28,540 nt of DNA from Clostridiaceae bacterium (GTDB lineage: Bacteria > Bacillota > Clostridia > Oscillospirales > Acutalibacteraceae): positions 1 to 28,540 of the forward strand of contig JAEEHZ010000062.1 in the NCBI GenBank assembly GCA_016281115.1, read 5' to 3'. The first letter of the stretch is position 1. Every line of letters starts with the position of its first letter. The notes under the pieces are model-generated. The model did not search any database, was not told the DNA's origin, and saw nothing but the letters and a program-made list of their open reading frames with translations. Position numbers and translations under genes: made by a program. Below, in pieces: positions 8,701 to 17,188 of the stretch.

Positions 8701-9139
8701 AAGCCTTATTGCCGTTAAGAAACAATCTGCACTCTTTATCCAAAAGTAAACTCGTATTTACGGGACTTATCGAAGTGTCGTTTGTATCGACTGCACCGCT
8801 TGCATCAATGCGTTTACTGGTTATGTTTGCAAATTCACCGTTAGAACGATTTACAAGCCAAAACTTTTTGTCAGAATAGACAATTAGAAACGGAATTGAG
8901 TATATCGTAAAGTTAAAAATGCCTTTTATTGAAGGAAACGCCGAATTACTTCTTAACCGATATTGCGTTGACCAGCCAAACCGTTTATGGTTTATGCCGT
9001 CTCTCGATATTAAGTTTTGCATATCCGATGCGTGAATAGCACTAACTTCTACCGCAGTAGATAAGGTATCTAACCCCTTAAAGCCGCTTAAAGAAACCTT
9101 TGACCTTTCACGCAAATCAATATCTTCTTTTATGTTCAT
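5795..9139 (-). CDS. Very large tail/hub-type structural protein
   Basis: A 1114-aa protein, the largest in the window. The N-terminus has the pattern GFKGLDTLSTAVEVSAIHAS…DMQNLISRDGINHKRFGW, resembling the start of T7 gp12-like nozzle and other podoviral tail-hub proteins (F-G-x-D … D-N … D-G … R-G). The central part is beta-rich with Thr/Ser stretches, and residues about 700-900 carry repeated W/Y-rich segments (YIFVGGDQ, VWGFVDDELWFGTEDGQLC) that look like propeller blades. No coiled coil or tape-measure features are present. Situated between the connector and the fibre genes, it probably forms the tail nozzle/hub. Confidence is moderate because the family match is by pattern only. Confidence 0.6.
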   Translation of the reverse strand: MNIKEDIDLRERSKVSLSGFKGLDTLSTAVEVSAIHASDMQNLISRDGINHKRFGWSTQYRLRSNSAFPSIKGIFNFTIYSIPFLIVYSDKKFWLVNRSNGEFANITSKRIDASGAVDTNDTSISPVNTSLLLDKECRLFLNGNKAYFVGCGDFLVFSKWNNGYFELRRVVGNEDVYIPTTTENIGCQEDGTNYTRITAEEKNLLSPYIKNTLFGKNPVASGKSATYFLDTKNFEDLEVKIKRKDGAIVTLVKTSNPGNYTAGSIIKSTVGSFSEKTITDTTTKNVTATTTTTSTGERVTGMSTRLGSVNVWLKGRGANWGSYIGREFGIESDTLSAGQVVRRNGVYAKVLTKRDSWNGSIIFGFNSTSDYDTFTSGMSVTGSSQSVDYGTGTFDSSSQTTTTYAVEVNIGITSQIDLITMSNGGVLAFRNTITENTAKTYYGKVNNVDVYYTLPSRFSCKLVYIKGGSVSVLNEIAATSIPIQINSVSASTSSCSFSTTARFNYPNVNFDLSNFSATISTIHFGSYVDYDSFTLSDGANPVKYSGSVSFENGTITLNAVSGEEDAYEPLSDGKPNIEVKLQVVHDSSQITSAGIGIKFGTQGTTDRLFVVAPNGNTIYWSKDEDFTYFGEKSWCVCGTADKKITGMDRLNDTTLLIVKEFSAQEPSIYVISGAVYTGTTEANTVDYTAMFTPSGFQVGMGAVGGITNFNGDCLMVAKDGVYAVSLGENMTVDSRYIIHRSKQISNLLERYDLANSKCVAFNGKYYIFVGGDQKECFVADNKYKTLFNSDESQVNYEWWKWTNIPVSVWGFVDDELWFGTEDGQLCKFTRNFYDEEKILLTSGLVAYDTADGYIKRFTVENTIDFYTGDKVLIGCNFYQEIQTSKFYVDSGRTYFELPLNKFTDGENIKILTDGSYVDYAIQFDNNGLTFSIEYVATGNSITFHKNVKGISFNVLKSDSKILLLNDKNEEVSFVSSINPAIADFKATLIHKSVVIAEWWTGALDLGTRAYQKTLTWLCLTGEKSLANHLKYGFKTRFNHNDYELLRANNDLEMKETDIQTISLDSEFGSSYTRRLNIRNVNFVMLYFKSDTETDIAINSVQIEFKRIKRNIGVR

Positions 9140-9147
9140 AAATTTCC

Positions 9148-9891
9148 TTAAAACATTACATTTTTAACATAACTTTGATGCGTTTTTTTGTCCGAACCGT
9201 ATGAGACGTATTCGGTTATGATGTTTTCAAAAATATTTCTCGAAGTTGCGGCAATATTTGGCTCGTCCTGTTCGTAAAGTTCGCCTTTAACAAAGTAAGG
9301 AATTGCCCTTGCCAGCACTTCTGGAATATCTATTTCGCTGTTATTGTCCGAATTTACCGTAAACGCCGAAATTACGGGATTATATACGAAAGTGAAAGAA
9401 TCTTCGCTATCTAATTCTTCCCACTCTGTCCCGTTGAAATATTTTGCAACGCCGCTTACGTTATAACAGTCGAATTCTTTCGGATTTGATGGAAATTCAC
9501 TTGCGACACCCTTATAGTTGTATTCGGAATAATACGGAATCAATATTTCGGCATCTCCCAGTCTTTGAAAATTCGTAACGGGTATTACATAGTCCGAAAT
9601 ATGTATTATGCTTTCCAACGAACCATAATCGCTTATCAAGTTTTTAAGTTCATATTTTAGAAAGTCTTTCACGGTTTTACCTTGTGATATTACGACCTGT
9701 TTCGTCTTCGTGGGTAAAATCTTCATCGTGATAAACCTGGATATAGCCCTGTTTATAGAACCTACCATACGGTCAAGATAGTCTTTATATCTATCGTCTT
9801 CCTGGTATATTGCAAGATTTACAACGCTTAACGCTTCATCGTTGGTATTCATTAAGCGAAGGCTTTCTAACTTAATTTCGCCGAGTGTCAT
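9148..9891 (-). CDS. Head-tail connector/adaptor-like protein
   Basis: A 247-aa protein starting MTLGEIKLESLRLMN, with a helical N-terminal third (LDRMVGSINRAISRFI) and a beta-rich remainder ending in an IIAEYVSYG-type helix. The start was placed at ATG 9891 because AATGGAGAGAAA precedes it; a longer frame from TTG at 9921 overlaps the terminator stem. The N-terminal helix pattern and the order after the coat genes and before the tail hub fit the gp11/gp4 class of podoviral tail adaptors. No decisive motif is visible. Confidence 0.55.
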   Translation of the reverse strand: MTLGEIKLESLRLMNTNDEALSVVNLAIYQEDDRYKDYLDRMVGSINRAISRFITMKILPTKTKQVVISQGKTVKDFLKYELKNLISDYGSLESIIHISDYVIPVTNFQRLGDAEILIPYYSEYNYKGVASEFPSNPKEFDCYNVSGVAKYFNGTEWEELDSEDSFTFVYNPVISAFTVNSDNNSEIDIPEVLARAIPYFVKGELYEQDEPNIAATSRNIFENIITEYVSYGSDKKTHQSYVKNVMF

Positions 9892-9910
9892 TTTCTCTCT
9901 CCATTTGGAA

Positions 9911-9943
9911 AAAGGGGACAATAAATTTTATACTGTCCCCTTT
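9911..9943 (-). terminator. Intrinsic terminator between coat genes and tail genes
   Basis: On the minus strand this reads AAAGGGGACA, a 13-nt loop, then TGTCCCCTTTTT: a perfect 10-bp stem ending in a T-run, in the intergenic gap between the 116-aa gene and the connector-like gene. It would attenuate transcription from head genes into tail genes, or require antitermination. The stem is symmetrical and could act on both strands. Confidence 0.75.
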
Positions 9944-9951
9944 CAATTCGT

Positions 9952-10302
9952 TTACAATTCGATTAAGACAGCCTTAACACTTGCGGCGTTGGAAGTCGTG
10001 GTGTATTTTACGCTGAATTTGTCCGTCGAAATGTTTTTATATTTCGCCGAATCTAACTGCATATAATACAGTCCAGCCGCCGTGATGTTTATTTCCTTAT
10101 CGCCGTCTTTGTAAGGGCTGTTGCCGCCCTTTACCGTCAAGACAACGGGTTTCGCATCGCCCAAGTCGGACGAAGATGCTGCGGCTACTACTTCTACAAG
10201 CAGAACCGTTCTCGAATCGTTTGCAACCTGCGACATTTCTTTGTAAGTGCCTGCCGTTAAAGCATCACCCAAAGCAATCGAGTTTAACTTATTTCTTTCC
10301 AT
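9952..10302 (-). CDS. Small virion-associated protein after the coat gene (hypothetical)
   Basis: A 116-aa protein with an Ala/Ser/Thr-rich composition, probably all-beta. It lies directly downstream of the major coat gene and just before the terminator, where many phages place a decoration or cement protein. The ATG follows AGGAGATATGAGTT. No motif is recognised, so the decoration role is positional inference only. Confidence 0.55.
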   Translation of the reverse strand: MERNKLNSIALGDALTAGTYKEMSQVANDSRTVLLVEVVAAASSSDLGDAKPVVLTVKGGNSPYKDGDKEINITAAGLYYMQLDSAKYKNISTDKFSVKYTTTSNAASVKAVLIEL

Positions 10303-10320
10303 AACTCATATCTCCTTTTC

Positions 10321-11292
10321 TTAATATTCGTAGTTTGCAGTATCAATTTTAAGATACTTGCAAGCACTGGTATCCATAACGCCTGCATCGTAAAGGTTGA
10401 AGCCTTTAACCGCATCGGAGAAACCGCCTTCGGGTCTGTATGCTTCTTCTTTGGTCAACGGGTCGAAGAACGCAACCGAATCGCCCGTTCTGAAAAACGC
10501 ATAATCGTTGGTGGAATCTTTCTGCATTACGTTGCAACCGATGAATTCAAGACCGTTGTAAGAAACGATTTCACGATTTCTGACAATCTTGGAATTGTTG
10601 GTGTCGATTTTACGCAACGCAACTTTTAAGCAGCGAAGGAATTTCGGCGAAACTTCGCAAAAGATTTTTTCCGAGTCTTTTACGTTGTTCATACGAAGTT
10701 GTAAAACTACTTCGTCAATCGCATCAAGGATATTGACCTTGTTTGCGCCGCTCGAAGTCGTGTCCTTCGTTCCCGAAGTAAGCGCATAGCCGTTAGCCCT
10801 TGCCGCCGCACCGTTTATGCTGCCGCTGATAGCACAACCCACTTCGGCGATTATAACGTCTCTGACTCTCTTGTCTTGCTGTTCCGCAATATCCTGCGCC
10901 GTCTTCGGTCTCGTTTTAGCGATTAAACCTTTTTCGGACGATAACTGTTCGTCTATATCGCCAACAAGGAAGTTGAAAAGTGCAATTTGATTGACTTCAA
11001 ATTTCTTTTCGTATCCCGTCAGTTCTTCGGGGCTGGGTATGCCTTTATGGATAACGTCTTTACCCTTTCCAGCGATACTGCCCGTTCCGACAGCGTTGGC
11101 AGCATAAGTGCCGTCTTTGGTTAAACCGTAAATCGTAGGTCTCCCGAAGCCTTTGACTATAACGGAGTCGCCCTGTTTCTTTATTTCGCCTTCCCACTCT
11201 CTCGTGCAGTGGTCAGCCAAACAAAGATATTTATTTCTTTCTTCAAGCAATTTCTTTGCTTCTACACTTGCGATAAAATTTTCGTAAGCCAT
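10321..11292 (-). CDS. Major capsid protein
   Basis: A 323-aa protein with the layout of podoviral P22/HK97-type coat proteins: a helical N-terminus, then an extended arm and a beta-rich body (GDSVIVKGFGRPTIYGLTKDG), a long helix region (KTAQDIAEQQDKRVRDVIIAEV) and a C-terminal segment with GLEFIGCNVM and FFRTGDSVAFFDP. It lies directly after the scaffold gene and before a small possible decoration gene. The ATG has AAGGAGATTTT. No separate protease gene is visible, so maturation may not need one. Confidence 0.85.
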   Translation of the reverse strand: MAYENFIASVEAKKLLEERNKYLCLADHCTREWEGEIKKQGDSVIVKGFGRPTIYGLTKDGTYAANAVGTGSIAGKGKDVIHKGIPSPEELTGYEKKFEVNQIALFNFLVGDIDEQLSSEKGLIAKTRPKTAQDIAEQQDKRVRDVIIAEVGCAISGSINGAAARANGYALTSGTKDTTSSGANKVNILDAIDEVVLQLRMNNVKDSEKIFCEVSPKFLRCLKVALRKIDTNNSKIVRNREIVSYNGLEFIGCNVMQKDSTNDYAFFRTGDSVAFFDPLTKEEAYRPEGGFSDAVKGFNLYDAGVMDTSACKYLKIDTANYEY

Positions 11293-11311
11293 AATAAAAT
11301 CTCCTTATTTT

Positions 11312-12136
11312 TTATTTTTTGTGTTTTTGCCAGTAGTCGTATGATGCTTCAACATTTTTCCAGTCCGCATCAATTTCAGTAGGACTCATCTTCTCTAACT
11401 GCTTTAACGTGTATTTAGGCGCATCAACCGCCCCCGTTGCAGCCAGATTACCAGCCGAAGTGTTGTCCTTTGCCATTTTTTTGGCTAAATCTTCTTTTGC
11501 CGTCTCCGTTGCTTTGGCAGACACTTCGCCTTTCAGCGATATGTATGAATCATATATATCGGTCATAGCAACCTTGCCAAGCAATTTGTTAGAAAACGCC
11601 TTAAACTCTTCGTCCTTTTGAAGTTCGTGCAGGTCAACGTCTGGGTGCGCTTTCCTAAAACTGTCAACATCTGCGCGTATCTTCTCTTCCCTTTCTTTTT
11701 CGGTCTCTATCGCTTTTTGCTCTTCTCTTCCAGCATACTTGTGATAGTCTTGAATCGGGTCGCCACCGTCCTTTTCAATCTGTTTCATCGTCTTATAGAC
11801 TTTCGCATCTCTCAAAGTGTTTATCGGCTCGTGCGTGAACGGGTTTTCGCCAACATACTCTTTCAAGAATTTCAGTTCTGCTTCTTCTTGAATAGCCTTT
11901 TCATTTCTTCGCTTTTCGGCGAATACTTTGTTTTGCTCTTTCGTCTGTTTCGTTTTCTCTTTCTTACCGTCTTCGCCTTCTTCGGTTTTGTTTCCCGTTT
12001 CCTGGTCGGTGTCGGTAAATTCCCCTACCGTTTCCTTGTCGTCTCCTGCGATGGCGACATCTTCATCTAACGTTGTAGTTTCGGTAGTATCAACTTCAAC
12101 ATTATCGGTTTTTTGCGCAGAAATATCGTTTGGCAT
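11312..12136 (-). CDS. Capsid scaffolding protein
   Basis: A 274-aa, very acidic and highly charged protein with almost no hydrophobic core. The first about 70 residues are Asp/Glu/Thr-rich and disordered, the centre (about 70-200) is helical/coiled coil, and the C-terminus is basic and helical (TLKQLEKMSPTEIDADWKNV). This composition and the position between portal and coat genes are typical of scaffolds. ATG at 12136 has CAAAGGAGCATTT. Confidence 0.82.
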   Translation of the reverse strand: MPNDISAQKTDNVEVDTTETTTLDEDVAIAGDDKETVGEFTDTDQETGNKTEEGEDGKKEKTKQTKEQNKVFAEKRRNEKAIQEEAELKFLKEYVGENPFTHEPINTLRDAKVYKTMKQIEKDGGDPIQDYHKYAGREEQKAIETEKEREEKIRADVDSFRKAHPDVDLHELQKDEEFKAFSNKLLGKVAMTDIYDSYISLKGEVSAKATETAKEDLAKKMAKDNTSAGNLAATGAVDAPKYTLKQLEKMSPTEIDADWKNVEASYDYWQKHKK

Positions 12137-12191
12137 AAATGCTCCTTTGCACTGTTAGGCTATCGCCACCCCGTGTCAGGGAAAATTTTAT

Positions 12192-14246
12192 TTACAAAGG
12201 TTGCCCCGTTTGAACGGGTTTAGCCTTTTGTATCTGATTACTCTTAAACTCTTCCATAAGTTTAAGTCTTTCTTCGGGCGACATTGCTTCCATAATCCTG
12301 TTAAACATATCACCCGATTGATTAAACATCGTGCTTAATTCTTGGTCTTTATTCTTGATGATTGCTTCCTGTTCTTGGAATTGCTTATTTGCAATCTGTA
12401 TCTTGGTAGCAAACTCTTGATTTTGTTTGATACATAACTGCTGCAACGAAGAATAACCCTTGATGCACTGAACCGCTTTTTGAACCACTTCGTCCTGTTT
12501 TGATGCAACGCCAGCGAGTTGTTTGATTTGTTCTTCCTGCTGCGCACATTTGGCTCTTAAAACGTTTATTTCGCTCTTTTGTGAGTTTTCTAACTCTTCA
12601 ATAAGTTTCGATTTATCGCTTAAAGCATCGCTCGGATATAACTTTACATAGTCCATAAACTCGATTTTGCCGTTCTGTAAAGCCATATCAAGCATCGCAA
12701 TGTCTCCGCCTACACTCGACCTTGTTCCTGCCGTAACTTCAATAACGATGTCAAACAATTCGTTTCTGTAATCTTCCGCATTGAAAGTGTCCTTAAACAT
12801 CAATTCTTCGGTCTTTTGTGTTTCTTCGTTAAACACTCTATCCGTCCAGGTAAACTCTCTATCTTCGTCATAGTGAGTGCGGAAAAACATTTCCATTATC
12901 TTGCCTTGCTTTAATTTGCAATCTTGAATTCTCTGGCGTTTTTCTTCCGTAGGCAATAACGCTTGACTTTGTAATTGTGCGATGGCTTGTCCGCTCATAT
13001 TCTTGCCAAGCACTTCGCCACTCATTACTTCCGTAGAACCCGTAACCGACCTTGACAGGCTCATTATCGCATCTACCGCATTAAGTGGCATTTCGCTTAA
13101 TTGTGGGTCTTGCAAGCGGTAAATACCCTGCTGGTTTATCTTTGAATAATCGTAGAGTATTTGTCCTGGCTTATTATCTATTTGCTGGTTGCCAAGTGCA
13201 TCACCCTTGACAACAATCTTTCCGAAAGCATTGTTTTCGGTCGCATACGCCTGTAAAGCAAGTATGTTATTGACTGTCTTTTGGTTATTGATTAAACCGC
13301 TTACTTCGCCAAACCCGTAAATACTGCCTTCTCTTTCTTCGTATTGTCCTACCACGATAGGATAATAAATTGCGCTGTATTTTGCGGCGTTTTTCTCTTT
13401 TTTCTTCGCCTTTTTCGGTATATCTGGCGTTTGATTTGTCGTGTCCGCATCTATTTTTTCAGATGCCATTTTGGTTTCTATGTATTTTCTTGCCTTTGCA
13501 ACATCGGGGCTTAAAGATATTTCGTCAGACAGCATTATTTCTTTGGTAGATTTGGTAAAGAAAACCTTACCGTCTTTCTTATAATACTTTGTAAGAACGG
13601 TAAGCATCTCCGTCCCTTCCTGGTCTATCTGTCCTTCGTAGTCGGCAGTTTCGTGGTCGGCAACGACTTCATTTTCCCTTGCCTTCGGCAATTTATCTTG
13701 AACACTTTTTACAGTCGCCCGTGATGCGATTATAATCCACTCTTGTTTTTGTTCGTCCTTTTCTTGCGGATTAGAAAAGACTATGTTTCTAACGTCAACG
13801 AGTTGGCATCTTAAAGCACCTTCTACCTTTCCTTGTCTCCCCGTTGCTTCGCTGTCCCAGTAGTAGTGATAAACGTAAGTTCCCTTGATAATGCCGTCTT
13901 TTATCGCATTACTATCAAGGGATTTCATCATCGCTTCCTTCTGCCAAAACTCTGCAAAGTGATTAAATTTTTCGGTATCAATCGACTTGTTGTCTGTTTT
14001 ATAGATAATCCTTAAAGGCGAAGACATAAGGTTTGCTCTCTTATTATCAACTATCATTTTAATAAAGTTGACCATAGGTCTCGGAAAGTTCTCCGTGCCT
14101 TTCTTAACTTTGCCCCATTGTCTTCCTTCGTAAAAATCAACACAAAGGGGGACTACAACGTCAAGTCCTAATGTAGATTGATATGCCCTGCCTTTTTCAT
14201 ACTGTTCCCAGATTTCGGCAGCGAGATTGTCTTTAACCTTATTCAT
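12192..14246 (-). CDS. Portal protein
   Basis: A 684-aa protein, long for a portal and in the range of the large podoviral types. Early FYEGRQW…PRPMVNFIKMIVDNKRANLM is the conserved portal N-terminal pattern, followed by an EYGFGEVSGLINNQKTVNNILALQ-like stem region (about residues 310-335) and SLSRSVTGSTEVMSGEVLGKNMSGQAIAQLQSQALLP near residue 400. The C-terminal about 150 residues are Gln-rich coiled coil that could form a long barrel. It sits between terminase and scaffold genes and overlaps the upstream 71-aa gene by one base. Confidence 0.85.
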   Translation of the reverse strand: MNKVKDNLAAEIWEQYEKGRAYQSTLGLDVVVPLCVDFYEGRQWGKVKKGTENFPRPMVNFIKMIVDNKRANLMSSPLRIIYKTDNKSIDTEKFNHFAEFWQKEAMMKSLDSNAIKDGIIKGTYVYHYYWDSEATGRQGKVEGALRCQLVDVRNIVFSNPQEKDEQKQEWIIIASRATVKSVQDKLPKARENEVVADHETADYEGQIDQEGTEMLTVLTKYYKKDGKVFFTKSTKEIMLSDEISLSPDVAKARKYIETKMASEKIDADTTNQTPDIPKKAKKKEKNAAKYSAIYYPIVVGQYEEREGSIYGFGEVSGLINNQKTVNNILALQAYATENNAFGKIVVKGDALGNQQIDNKPGQILYDYSKINQQGIYRLQDPQLSEMPLNAVDAIMSLSRSVTGSTEVMSGEVLGKNMSGQAIAQLQSQALLPTEEKRQRIQDCKLKQGKIMEMFFRTHYDEDREFTWTDRVFNEETQKTEELMFKDTFNAEDYRNELFDIVIEVTAGTRSSVGGDIAMLDMALQNGKIEFMDYVKLYPSDALSDKSKLIEELENSQKSEINVLRAKCAQQEEQIKQLAGVASKQDEVVQKAVQCIKGYSSLQQLCIKQNQEFATKIQIANKQFQEQEAIIKNKDQELSTMFNQSGDMFNRIMEAMSPEERLKLMEEFKSNQIQKAKPVQTGQPL

Positions 14247-14461
14247 TATTTAGCACCTTTGTGTAAAAACTCTTGCGCATTATCAATTCTGTCGTCTTTT
14301 AACGATTCGTTGATAATGTCGGTCTTATTGTCTTCTTTGTTAAAAACTTCTTTTTCAAGTTTAACCACCCTTTTATTAAGGGATATAACCGTGTTCCATA
14401 AAAGCGTTTTTTCTTTTTCAAGGGTCTCAATCCTTGCTTGAAGTTGTTTTTTACTTACCAC
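14246..14461 (-). CDS. 71-aa coiled-coil protein (hypothetical)
   Basis: A short, highly charged protein that is almost entirely predicted coiled coil (QLQARIETLEKEKTLLWNTV then KRVVKLEKEV). The start is GTG at 14461, overlapping the end of the large terminase gene. Between terminase and portal genes it may be a small packaging accessory, but there is no evidence for that beyond position. Confidence 0.55.
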   Translation of the reverse strand: MVSKKQLQARIETLEKEKTLLWNTVISLNKRVVKLEKEVFNKEDNKTDIINESLKDDRIDNAQEFLHKGAK

Positions 14462-16119
14462 TCTATAAAACCCCCATCGGCTACTTTATCTGATTTATTG
14501 TGTGAGAACGAGTCAAAAAAACTCTTCTCTTCTTCTACTGGCACGTCTATCAAGGTCATCTCGCCCTGTTTGCCTATAAAATGCGCTATACAGTCAGCCA
14601 TAACCAAGTCATCGTGTTTCGTATCCATCGCACCCATTTTCCCATCATCTCGATTGACAAAGGTAAGCATTTCCCTTAAAGTCTCTTTGTCGGTTTCGAT
14701 TGTCGGGTCTTCTCTAAACATTGCCCTATAATTTGCGATAATCACGGGTCTTGTGATAGTAGAAGTTAAAAATCCGTATTTCCTTACGAGTTGTTTGCTT
14801 ATGGTGTCCACCTGTTCTCTTATATACAGGTTTTCATAGCCTAACTTTTCAAGTTCGTCTGTCGGCGCAACGGAGAAGTTGACTTCGATGCCTATAATCG
14901 CATTGTGATAATACTTTCCGAGACAATACATCTGGTCTGCGTATAAGTCGTCATCTATTCGCTGTTTCCGATATGTTGCAACGCTTTCTTGCGTTATGTT
15001 ATCAATAACCTTCGCCGTGTAGTAGTCGCTACCTTCGCCAGCGGTATCGCCGCCTATCGCATACGGCTTTTTCTTACCGCTTATAATCTCTGGTTCTTTA
15101 TATATAGCGATTTCGCCGTATTCATCATCTATCCACTTGATATTCGATATAACGGACTTCTCTCGTGATATAATCTCTTTGCTGTATTCAAACCGTCCTA
15201 CTCTTATCGGCACATTGTTTCTTAACTCTGCAAGCCTATTGATTACCAAGTCTTTATTAAATACACAAGAGCCAGTCGCTATAAACGCTTCTTCGGGCGA
15301 TGCTGGATATTCTTGCTTAAATTGATTTTCATCGCCGTTAAAGGTCGTCTCTATCTTGCATCTGCGCCAAAAGATTTGTTCGTCATCGAGATTAAACCTA
15401 TCTTTTATCGCCTGTTCGGCGGCGGTTATCTTAAAGTCAGAAGGGATTTCCTTTCTATACTCTTGCATTTCCCACCAGGCGCAAAATACTGGGATATATT
15501 CGCTTTCACCGCTTACCGCTTTTTGCCACCTTTCCTGGAACTCGTCAAAACCGTTTGCGGTGCTTTCCATAATGATTATCGAGTTCGGGTCATCTGGAAC
15601 GGTTTGAAGTAAAGCGGTTAAAGTTGTCTTTTGTTCTTTCCAAAAGGCGTATTCCGATATATGTATAAAGTTATACGTCCCCGACCGCCCTAAACCTTCT
15701 CTTGCGCCTGCGGTAAATAGTTGTATCTTACTATCGAGACCGCTTTTTTCTTTGTTATTAAAAACAAGTTCTTTGGCGTTGCTTTTCTCCGTGTCTGGCT
15801 TAAACTCTTTTGGGAGATAGTTGTAATATCTCTTAAACATCTCGAAAAGGTTATTTGTCGCTATATTCTCGTGCGCTACGATGGCGGCAGCAGTGTGCTT
15901 TGACGTAACGCATTTCTTAAAGATTATTGCTTCCGTAAGCGTTGAAAAACCCATTTGGCGTGCTTTTAACACGATAATTCTTATAGGCTTTTTCTCCGAT
16001 GCCTGTTGTTTTATAGCATCATACAATTTCATCTGCGGTGCGTTTAACTTAAAAGGAATAATCGCGCCGTCTTTCGTTCTGATTTTTAATAACTTTTCGA
16101 TGTATTCTTTGGTTGTCAA
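14455..16119 (-). CDS. terL: Terminase large subunit
   Basis: A 554-aa packaging motor ATPase and nuclease. The Walker A-like LKARQMGFST (51-60) and Walker B HISEYAFW (about 155) form the ATPase half, with the coupling motif MESTANGFDEF near residue 190. The nuclease half carries GGDTAGEGSDYY (about 358), E near residue 405 and HDDLVMAD (about 517), the RNase H-like acidic residues. The start is TTG at 16119 overlapping the TGA of the small subunit gene (TTGA); GGTGAAGACTA precedes it and the next in-frame ATG would remove 29 residues. Confidence 0.93.
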   Translation of the reverse strand: MTTKEYIEKLLKIRTKDGAIIPFKLNAPQMKLYDAIKQQASEKKPIRIIVLKARQMGFSTLTEAIIFKKCVTSKHTAAAIVAHENIATNNLFEMFKRYYNYLPKEFKPDTEKSNAKELVFNNKEKSGLDSKIQLFTAGAREGLGRSGTYNFIHISEYAFWKEQKTTLTALLQTVPDDPNSIIIMESTANGFDEFQERWQKAVSGESEYIPVFCAWWEMQEYRKEIPSDFKITAAEQAIKDRFNLDDEQIFWRRCKIETTFNGDENQFKQEYPASPEEAFIATGSCVFNKDLVINRLAELRNNVPIRVGRFEYSKEIISREKSVISNIKWIDDEYGEIAIYKEPEIISGKKKPYAIGGDTAGEGSDYYTAKVIDNITQESVATYRKQRIDDDLYADQMYCLGKYYHNAIIGIEVNFSVAPTDELEKLGYENLYIREQVDTISKQLVRKYGFLTSTITRPVIIANYRAMFREDPTIETDKETLREMLTFVNRDDGKMGAMDTKHDDLVMADCIAHFIGKQGEMTLIDVPVEEEKSFFDSFSHNKSDKVADGGFIEW

Positions 16120-16643
16120 TAGTCTTCACCAGAGTTTATCATTTTCATCACGTTGTCATAAGAAAAATCAACAATTTGCGTTGCTTCCTTATTAGCAAGG
16201 GCTTGTTTGTCGTAAAGCGTTCCGAGAACGGTTGAAAGTGCTTTTATATCTTCTATCTTTAATGCGGATATTCTCGTATATAAGGCTTTACGCTGTTGAA
16301 CCGTGAGTTGCTTATAGTCAAGTTGCAATATCTCTTCCAAAAGTTCGTCCATTTTGTCTTCGCTTTGTATTGCACGGTCAAGCCGCCTTTCAAGTATTGT
16401 CTTAACCTTATCAACAAGTCTCCAAGCATCTTCTACAAACTGCTCTTTCTTTTTCTGACGAAGTTTGACAATTTCATCTTCGCCATTTTCCCTTGCCTTC
16501 TTGTCAAAGTCCGCTTTCCAACTATTTATTGTAGTGCGCGGCAGTTTTAATTCTCTTGCTACAAAGGACACGCTATTATTTACCGTAAGAAGGGCGATTG
16601 CCTTTTCCTTTAAGTCTTCGTTATACTTTTGTCCTTTTGCCAT
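16116..16643 (-). CDS. terS: Terminase small subunit
   Basis: A 175-aa protein. The N-terminus holds a helix-turn-helix (about residues 7-45: KEKAIALLTVNNSVSFVARELKLPRTTINSWK spans it) of the kind terminase small subunits use to recognise the packaging site. The rest is helical and charged with Lys/Glu stretches, as in the oligomerisation domain. Directly upstream of the large terminase subunit, which starts inside its stop. ATG at 16643 has TTAAGGGGACG. Confidence 0.85.
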   Translation of the reverse strand: MAKGQKYNEDLKEKAIALLTVNNSVSFVARELKLPRTTINSWKADFDKKARENGEDEIVKLRQKKKEQFVEDAWRLVDKVKTILERRLDRAIQSEDKMDELLEEILQLDYKQLTVQQRKALYTRISALKIEDIKALSTVLGTLYDKQALANKEATQIVDFSYDNVMKMINSGEDY

Positions 16644-16652
16644 TTCGTCCCC

Positions 16653-16913
16653 TTAATAACAGAGTTTCTCGCCCTGCCTTAACTCTTCATCAGTCTTGCC
16701 CCAAATAGCAAGGCGTTCTTGAAGTATTTCGGCATAAGTCTGCATAGAATCCAACTGTCTCCGCATAAGACTTCTCATCCTGTAAGAAATCTTTACGCTT
16801 GTGATTTTCGTGCCAAAGAGAAAGTCCGATAACTTTACGATTTTCTCTTTAAGCGCAAGAAGTTCCACTTCTACCCTTTCTTTTGCTTCGTCTTTGACGA
16901 TATTTTCGCCCAT
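16653..16913 (-). CDS. Small helical phage protein, possibly crAss001_48-related
   Basis: An 86-aa all-helical protein: RVEVELLALKEKIVKLSDFL at the start, and RRQLDSMQTYAEILQERLAIW at the end. The pattern (ERV…E…L..KI.KL..FL … L..QL..M..Y..IL..RL) is common in small phage proteins of Bacillota and Bacteroidota, sometimes labelled crAss001_48-related. That label is from memory. The role is unknown. ATG has TAAGGAGAATAAAGC. Confidence 0.6.
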   Translation of the reverse strand: MGENIVKDEAKERVEVELLALKEKIVKLSDFLFGTKITSVKISYRMRSLMRRQLDSMQTYAEILQERLAIWGKTDEELRQGEKLCY

Positions 16914-16933
16914 TGCTTTATTCTCCTTAACTC

Positions 16934-17137
16934 TTATTCTTCAATCTTCTCTATATCAAATCCAGGACAGATTGTTTTGTTTATCGTTCCTAATACAAGC
17001 CTTGCAAACTCTTCTCGTAATTTTAGTTCTGTCATACCGTCTTTCTCTGTTCCAGGCTCGTAAGCATAAAATCCGTGATTGCTATCCGTGTATATAACTA
17101 AATTCTTTTCACGATTGATTATTCTATAACTATCCAT
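16934..17137 (-). CDS. 67-aa hypothetical protein, first gene of the late operon
   Basis: A small mixed alpha/beta protein (MDSYRIINREKNLVIYTDSN...). The first frame after the putative late promoter, with a weak ribosome site (CATCGGATAA) before ATG 17137. No family recognised. It is kept because it is a clean frame in an otherwise packed operon. Confidence 0.5.
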   Translation of the reverse strand: MDSYRIINREKNLVIYTDSNHGFYAYEPGTEKDGMTELKLREEFARLVLGTINKTICPGFDIEKIEE

Positions 17138-17188
17138 TTATCCGATGCCGTTTCTTCGGCTCTCTGCTACTTATTTTTAACATAGCAA

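Noticed and set aside
9892..9921. Longer start (TTG 9921) for the connector-like gene
   Set aside because: It would lie in the terminator stem-loop; ATG 9891 has its own ribosome site.
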